Assembly: GCA_965230755.1 (NCBI GenBank)
Contig: CBDDLT010000007.1
Span: forward strand, 6,346 to 70,345
From: DATFJT01 sp965230755
GTDB lineage: Bacteria; Bacteroidota; Bacteroidia; Chitinophagales; Saprospiraceae
Length of the DNA stretch: 64,000 nucleotides
Direction of reading: 5' to 3'
Made by a program: the position numbers and the translations under genes. Numbering within the stretch: position 1 is the stretch's first letter; each line of letters starts with the position of its first letter. This document shows positions 59,607 through 64,000 of the stretch, piece after piece. Below the pieces are notes generated by a model. The model ran no database searches. It worked only from the letters and a program-made list of their open reading frames with translations, and was not told the DNA's origin.

Positions 59607-60877
59607 ATGGAAAATTTACTACTGGCATTTAAAATATGATCAATATCTTCTGAGCTGATGGAGTTCGAAATAAACCATGTTTCGAAACCGGAAGGTGGTA
59701 GGTAAACACCTTGGTTCAACATGTGATGGAAAAACTTGCTGAACAAGTCCTGGTTGCATGCGCTGGATTCATCAAAGTTTCGGACGGGATCAGAACCAAA
59801 ATGCAATGACATCATGGAGCCCAATCGATTTATGGTTACTGGAAGGCTTTTATCTCTAAATACTTGTTCTAAGCCTGTGGCAATTTCCTTGGTTGCATCA
59901 TCGATTCTACGATATACCTCCGGATTGTCTTTCAGGTATTTTACTTGAGTATAACCAGCCCACATGGCTAGCGGATTTCCGCTCAATGTACCAGCCTGAT
60001 AAACATTGCCCAAAGGAGCTATATGTTCCATGATATCTCTTCTACCTCCAAATGCTCCAACGGGAAGACCACCACCAATCACTTTTCCAAATGCGGAAAG
60101 ATCTGGATTAATATTTAATTTTTCTTGGGCACCACCTTTAGCCAAGCGAAAACCTGTCATCACTTCATCAAAGATGAGCAAGGAGTCATAATCTGTGCAA
60201 AGCTTTCTTAGGCCCTCCAAAAACCCTGGTTCCGGCGGGATACATCCCATATTTCCGGCAACGGGTTCAACGATTATGGCGGCTATTTCTTGAGCGTGTT
60301 TTTCGAATAAATGTCGTACCGAATCTAGATCGTTGTAATTGGCCAGGAGCGTATTTCCAAGCGTCTCATTGGGCACACCAGGTACTTCTTGTATAGATAG
60401 TGTTGCCAAACCGCTTCCCGCACTTTTGAGGAAGCTGTCCGAATGACCGTGATAATTGCCAATGAATTTTACAATCTTATTTCTATTGGTGAATCCTCGA
60501 GCCAGACGAACGACAGAAAGACAAGCTTCCGTACCGCTGTTAACCATTCTAACCATATCGCAAGAAGGCATCATATCCACCACGAGCTCTGCCATCTTGG
60601 TTTCTATCTCAGTAGGAGCTCCGTAAGAAAACGACCGCTGTATTTGTTCTTGAAGTGCGTCCTTTACTGCTGGGAAAGCATGACCTAATATCATAGGCCC
60701 CCATGAGTTGATCAGGTCTATGTACTTATTACCATTGGCATCCCAGAGATATGCTCCTTCGGCCTTTTCAATAAACAAGGGCGTACCTCCAACCGATTTA
60801 AAGGCCCTCGCAGGAGAATTTACACCACCAGGAATGACTTGTTTTGCTTCCTGAAAAAGAATCTGATTTTTATCCAT
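59603..60877 (-). CDS. hemL: Glutamate-1-semialdehyde 2,1-aminomutase
   Basis: 424 residues. PLP-dependent class III aminotransferase fold: PGGVNSPARAFKSVGGTP near the start, MVRMVNSGTEACLSVVRLAR, IFDEVMTGFRLAKGGAQ and the PLP lysine in SAFGKVIGGGLPVGAFGG. It makes 5-aminolevulinate from glutamate-1-semialdehyde, so this organism uses the C5 route from glutamyl-tRNA. hemA is not in the window. It overlaps the hemB stop by eight bases. Confidence 0.97.
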   Translation of the reverse strand: MDKNQILFQEAKQVIPGGVNSPARAFKSVGGTPLFIEKAEGAYLWDANGNKYIDLINSWGPMILGHAFPAVKDALQEQIQRSFSYGAPTEIETKMAELVVDMMPSCDMVRMVNSGTEACLSVVRLARGFTNRNKIVKFIGNYHGHSDSFLKSAGSGLATLSIQEVPGVPNETLGNTLLANYNDLDSVRHLFEKHAQEIAAIIVEPVAGNMGCIPPEPGFLEGLRKLCTDYDSLLIFDEVMTGFRLAKGGAQEKLNINPDLSAFGKVIGGGLPVGAFGGRRDIMEHIAPLGNVYQAGTLSGNPLAMWAGYTQVKYLKDNPEVYRRIDDATKEIATGLEQVFRDKSLPVTINRLGSMMSLHFGSDPVRNFDESSACNQDLFSKFFHHMLNQGVYLPPSGFETWFISNSISSEDIDHILNASSKFSI

Positions 60878-61847
60878 TGAGTTTTTGTTTTAAACGCATG
60901 AAGTCTTTCGCAAAATAACTGGCTATGACGCTTGCGCCAGCCCGTTTGATAGCCGTTAAAGATTCTACCATTATTTTTTCCTCATCGAGCCAACCCCGAT
61001 CAGCTGCAGCCTTAATCATAGAATATTCTCCGCTTACTTGATAGGCCGAAATGGGCAAGTCCGAATGTTCTTTAAGCAGCTTTATAATATCCAGATAGGC
61101 CAAAGCAGGTTTAACCATTAGCATATCCGCACCTTCTAGTTCATCTAAACTCGCCTCTCTCATTGCTTCTCGGGCATTTCGGAAATCCATCTGATAAGTC
61201 TTCTTATCTCCGAATCCCGGAGCACTATCCAATGCATCCCTGAATGGACCATAGAAAGCGGAGGCATATTTTGCCGTATAACTCATTATTCCGCAATGAT
61301 AGCTGGCATTTTCGAATGCATCTCTTATGGCACCAATTCTACCATCCATCATGTCGCTTGGAGCAACCCAATCTACACCGGCCTCGGCATGGCTCAAGCT
61401 CATTTTAATCAAAGCTTCCACGGTTTCATCATTGAGGATTTCCTCTCCTTCAACAATACCGTCGTGACCGTAAATAGAGTAGGGGTCAAGCGCTACATCA
61501 CTCATCACTAAAATATTTGAATAATGTGATTTCAGCAGTCGAATGCTTCTTTGCATTAGCCCCTCCGGGTTCCAAGATTCCTGTCCGGTATTGTCCTTTT
61601 TGTCATCAGAGCATTTGGCGAATAAAAGAAACCGGGATAGACCCAAAGAAAGAAATTCATCAATTTCTTCCGTGAGCCGATCTAAGCTATATCTATGATA
61701 ACCGGGCATTGAGGAAATCTCCTCTTTGATATTCGTCCCTTCAGTTACGAAAATAGGACAGAGAAAATCATCAGAACTAAGGCTGGTTTCCGCAACTAAA
61801 TCCCTAATTGCTTTATTTTTTCTAAGAATTCGAGGTCTATTGAACAT
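60870..61847 (-). CDS. hemB: Delta-aminolevulinic acid dehydratase (porphobilinogen synthase)
   Basis: 325 residues. Schiff-base lysine regions MSYTAKYASAFYGPFRDAL and LMVKPALAYLDII are present, with DGRIGAIRDAFE and the metal-site area SDVALDPYSIYGHDG. That segment lacks the Cys-rich zinc motif and has Asp/Ser in its place, suggesting a Mg2+-type enzyme. It condenses two aminolevulinates to porphobilinogen. It starts 4 bases after the hemF stop. Confidence 0.97.
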   Translation of the reverse strand: MFNRPRILRKNKAIRDLVAETSLSSDDFLCPIFVTEGTNIKEEISSMPGYHRYSLDRLTEEIDEFLSLGLSRFLLFAKCSDDKKDNTGQESWNPEGLMQRSIRLLKSHYSNILVMSDVALDPYSIYGHDGIVEGEEILNDETVEALIKMSLSHAEAGVDWVAPSDMMDGRIGAIRDAFENASYHCGIMSYTAKYASAFYGPFRDALDSAPGFGDKKTYQMDFRNAREAMREASLDELEGADMLMVKPALAYLDIIKLLKEHSDLPISAYQVSGEYSMIKAAADRGWLDEEKIMVESLTAIKRAGASVIASYFAKDFMRLKQKLNG

Positions 61848-61851
61848 AGCT

Positions 61852-62787
61852 TTAATTTTTAGGGTAGTTGATCCAATCTATAGGTTTTAAGTGAGTTATG
61901 AGTTCATGCTCAGGCGTGTTTGGCTCCGGAATATGGTTATAATACCATCTCACCGTAGGAGGAAGACTCATTAATATACTTTCAGTTCTTCCATTGGTCT
62001 TTAGTCCGAAAAGTGTTCCGCGGTCATGAACCAAATTGAATTCTACATACCTTCCCCTTCTTATTTCCTGCCATTCTTTATGCCTTTCTTCATAGACCAT
62101 ATCTTTTCTTCGCTGTACTATTGGAAGATAGGAGGGGAGGAATGATTCCGAACTATCGATGTGCATAGCCAATACCTCTTTCCAGTCTTCTTCCGTAGCG
62201 TTAATATAGTCATAAAAGACACCACCTATGCCCCTCATTTCTCCATTTCGATGATGATTGACGAAGTATTCATCACATTTCTTTTTGAATTCTGGATAGT
62301 ACTTGTCGTCATGTTGGTCGAGTGTACTCTTTAAGCTCTGATGAAAATGCTTGGCATCCTCTTTAAAGAGATAATAAGGTGTCAAGTCAGAGCCTCCACC
62401 AAACCACCGTTTTACACAATTGCCATTGTCGTCATAGAGTTCAAACATTCTAAAATTGCAGTGAGTCGTGGGAACAAATGGACTTTTTGGATGAATGACG
62501 AGACTTAGGCCACAAGCGTAGAACTGATCCTCTTCTACTCCAAAAGATTTTCTTATTGTATCGGGAAGTACTCCGTGAACTTCCGAAATATTAACCCCTG
62601 CTTTTTCAAATACTTTTCCATTAGTTAATACGCGAGAACGGCCACCTCCGCCTCCTTCTCGGTTCCACTTATCCTCTATGAATATTTGTTGTCCATCTAT
62701 TTCCTCCAGGGCTCTACATATTTTATCCTGAAGGGACTGTATATGCTCGAAGAAGAATTGCTTAATCCCGGATTGATCAGCTACCAT
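61852..62787 (-). CDS. hemF: Oxygen-dependent coproporphyrinogen III oxidase
   Basis: About 311 residues from the ATG at 62787 (MVADQSGIKQFF), which matches the start of the family. ATGs at 62820 and a longer frame from 62850 overlap hemE further. Signatures: REGGGGGRSRVL, WWFGGG-type RWFGGGSDLTPYYLF, RGIGGVFYDY and GRYVEFNLVHDRGTLFGL. It converts coproporphyrinogen III to protoporphyrinogen IX using O2, so the host respires aerobically. It overlaps hemE by 11 bases. Confidence 0.95.
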   Translation of the reverse strand: MVADQSGIKQFFFEHIQSLQDKICRALEEIDGQQIFIEDKWNREGGGGGRSRVLTNGKVFEKAGVNISEVHGVLPDTIRKSFGVEEDQFYACGLSLVIHPKSPFVPTTHCNFRMFELYDDNGNCVKRWFGGGSDLTPYYLFKEDAKHFHQSLKSTLDQHDDKYYPEFKKKCDEYFVNHHRNGEMRGIGGVFYDYINATEEDWKEVLAMHIDSSESFLPSYLPIVQRRKDMVYEERHKEWQEIRRGRYVEFNLVHDRGTLFGLKTNGRTESILMSLPPTVRWYYNHIPEPNTPEHELITHLKPIDWINYPKN

Positions 62788-63799
62788 ATCCTTTAATTGT
62801 ATTGATGAATGTTCGAACATTTTGTACCGGGATATTGGGCATGAGTCCATGACCTAAATTGGCGATGTAATTTTGAGTGCCAAAGTCGTCGAGCATTTTT
62901 TTAGTACTTCTCACCACTTCTTCTTCTGGTGAAAGAAGAACGGAAGGGTCTAAATTACCTTGAAGCACAGAATTCGGAGCCCAAGTCCTGGCTTGCTCCG
63001 GACTGATACACCAGTCCAGACCCAATGCCGCATTTAAACTCGATAATTTTTCGAAAGAATACCAACTTCCCTTTGCAAATACAATGACAGGGGCATGTGG
63101 GCTTACAGCATCTACTATCTTTTTAAGCCTTGGAAATATCCAGAAGTCAAAGTCATCCGGACCCAATAATCCACTCCAACTGTCAAATACCTGAACAAGA
63201 TCCGCCCCAGCCTTAATTTGTAAAAGAAGCATTTCTATAATATAATCGGTTAAAGTATCCAGAAGAAGGGCAGATTCTTCTGGCTTTTGGTATAAAAAAG
63301 CCTTCGCTTTACTAAAAGTCTTGCTACCTTGACCTTCGATCATGTAACACATTAGTGTCCAGGGGGCGCCACTAAAACCTATCAAAGCTTTTTCTGGACT
63401 CAGCTCGGCTCGCGTTATACTTAAAGCGTCATAAAGATACTTTAGTTGGTGTTCCGCACTACCGGTTTGCAGTTGGGCAATATCATCGGCTGTAGCTAAG
63501 GGCTGAGGAAGTAAAGGTCCTACTTTAGGTATTAGCTGGACTTCCATTCCCATGGCTTTCGGAATAATCAGAATATCGGAAAAAATGATAGCTGCATCAG
63601 GACCTACAATATCAATAGGTTGTAAGGTGATTTCCGAAGCTAACTCAGGCGTTTCAACCCTTGTGAAGAAATCATATTTTTCTCTTAGAACCATATATTC
63701 CGGAAGATATCTACCTGCTTGTCTCATGAGCCAAACGGGAGGACGTTCTACTCTTTCCTTCCTCAAAGTTCTTAACAGTAATGGATCTTTATCGAGCAT
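62777..63799 (-). CDS. hemE: Uroporphyrinogen decarboxylase
   Basis: 340 residues. RPPVWLMRQAGRYLPEY near the start is the classical signature; IVGPDAAIIFSDILI, GFSGAPWTLMCYMIEGQGS and VFDSWSGLLGP follow. It decarboxylates uroporphyrinogen III to coproporphyrinogen III. It overlaps the end of hemD by 11 bases, in keeping with tight coupling across the operon. Confidence 0.97.
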   Translation of the reverse strand: MLDKDPLLLRTLRKERVERPPVWLMRQAGRYLPEYMVLREKYDFFTRVETPELASEITLQPIDIVGPDAAIIFSDILIIPKAMGMEVQLIPKVGPLLPQPLATADDIAQLQTGSAEHQLKYLYDALSITRAELSPEKALIGFSGAPWTLMCYMIEGQGSKTFSKAKAFLYQKPEESALLLDTLTDYIIEMLLLQIKAGADLVQVFDSWSGLLGPDDFDFWIFPRLKKIVDAVSPHAPVIVFAKGSWYSFEKLSSLNAALGLDWCISPEQARTWAPNSVLQGNLDPSVLLSPEEEVVRSTKKMLDDFGTQNYIANLGHGLMPNIPVQNVRTFINTIKGYGS

Positions 63800-64000
63800 T
63801 TTTTTCGTTTCTTATAAGCTTTAATAAATGTTCCACCATAGATAATTGACTAGTCATTGGTGGCAAAGAAGGCATCGCTTCAAATTTTTCTAATTCTGTC
63901 GCCGTAGTTCTTCCCAAAGCAATAGATCGCGAGTTATCGAGTGTATTATTTCGAAAATAACTTCGAACAGCACTTGGACTAAAAAAGAGAGAGTAATCAA
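63789..64000 (-). CDS. hemD: Uroporphyrinogen-III synthase, C-terminus only (partial)
   Basis: The minus strand from the window edge to the TAA at 63789-63791 encodes 69 residues beginning DYSLFFSPSAVRSYFRNN and continuing SIALGRTTATELEK, which match the end of HemD (FSPSAVRSF and A(I/L)GxxTA motifs). The N-terminal part lies beyond the window. It closes linear hydroxymethylbilane to uroporphyrinogen III. The gene order hemD-hemE-hemF-hemB-hemL supports the call. Confidence 0.88.
   Translation of the reverse strand, partial: DYSLFFSPSAVRSYFRNNTLDNSRSIALGRTTATELEKFEAMPSLPPMTSQLSMVEHLLKLIRNEKNAR

Overview
The window reads as a chromosomal segment of a free-living, aerobic member of the Bacteroidota, most like the Saprospiria (Lewinella/Portibacter-type). 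The phylum call rests on six proteins with type IX secretion (T9SS) C-terminal sorting domains, a complete moxR-DUF58-batABCDE aerotolerance operon, near absence of Shine-Dalgarno sequences, several TAnnTTTG -7 boxes, and the surE/lpxB arrangement. The Saprospiria-level guess is inference from the abundance of long secreted DUF11, kelch and beta-propeller proteins. Base composition is AT-rich throughout with no obvious compositional island. No tRNA, rRNA, IS element, prophage or CRISPR array was seen, and no gene-free stretch exceeds 300 bases.

Layout. 1-9180 is mostly housekeeping: a cut response regulator; recR, a GT2 glycosyltransferase and an M20 amidohydrolase in one minus-strand run; pdhC with a small EF-hand membrane protein; a cold-shock protein; holA; and surE-(membrane protein)-lpxB. 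9288-24648 is accessory: a three-gene cassette (lipoprotein, ECF sigma factor, membrane-anchored beta-barrel-like protein), a TPR/LuxR-type transmembrane regulator, then two large secreted proteins (kelch + DUF11, and a 1838-residue Cys-rich protein with 960-base internal repeats) and a T9SS beta-propeller protein. 24803-40543 returns mainly to metabolism: DUF4159, sucA, rpsT, a T9SS type-B protein, a sulfotransferase, a BadF-type kinase, a fused AroD-AroE-AroK enzyme, a DUF1501/DUF1800 pair, and a thioesterase with 3-hydroxyacyl-CoA dehydrogenase. 40778-49882 holds a second copy of the lipoprotein/sigma/beta-barrel cassette followed by two tandem Omp28-like T9SS cargo proteins and a third small cargo protein. 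50017-58281 is the Bat operon, 58475-59606 two VOC-fold proteins, and 59603-64000 a heme operon (hemD-hemE-hemF-hemB-hemL).

How the parts fit. The two sigma cassettes are the most suggestive accessory system. Each encodes a putative surface lipoprotein, an ECF sigma factor, and a protein with a short cytoplasmic N-terminus, one transmembrane helix, a long charged periplasmic stretch and an outer-membrane-barrel-like C-terminus. Each lies beside genes for secreted proteins, which suggests envelope sensing coupled to expression of cell-surface proteins. The divergent region between the TPR/LuxR regulator and the kelch gene holds a 15-base direct repeat spaced by 52 bases that could be an operator. 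Start codons were adjusted from the longest open frames where an ATG, a signal peptide or gene overlap favoured it.
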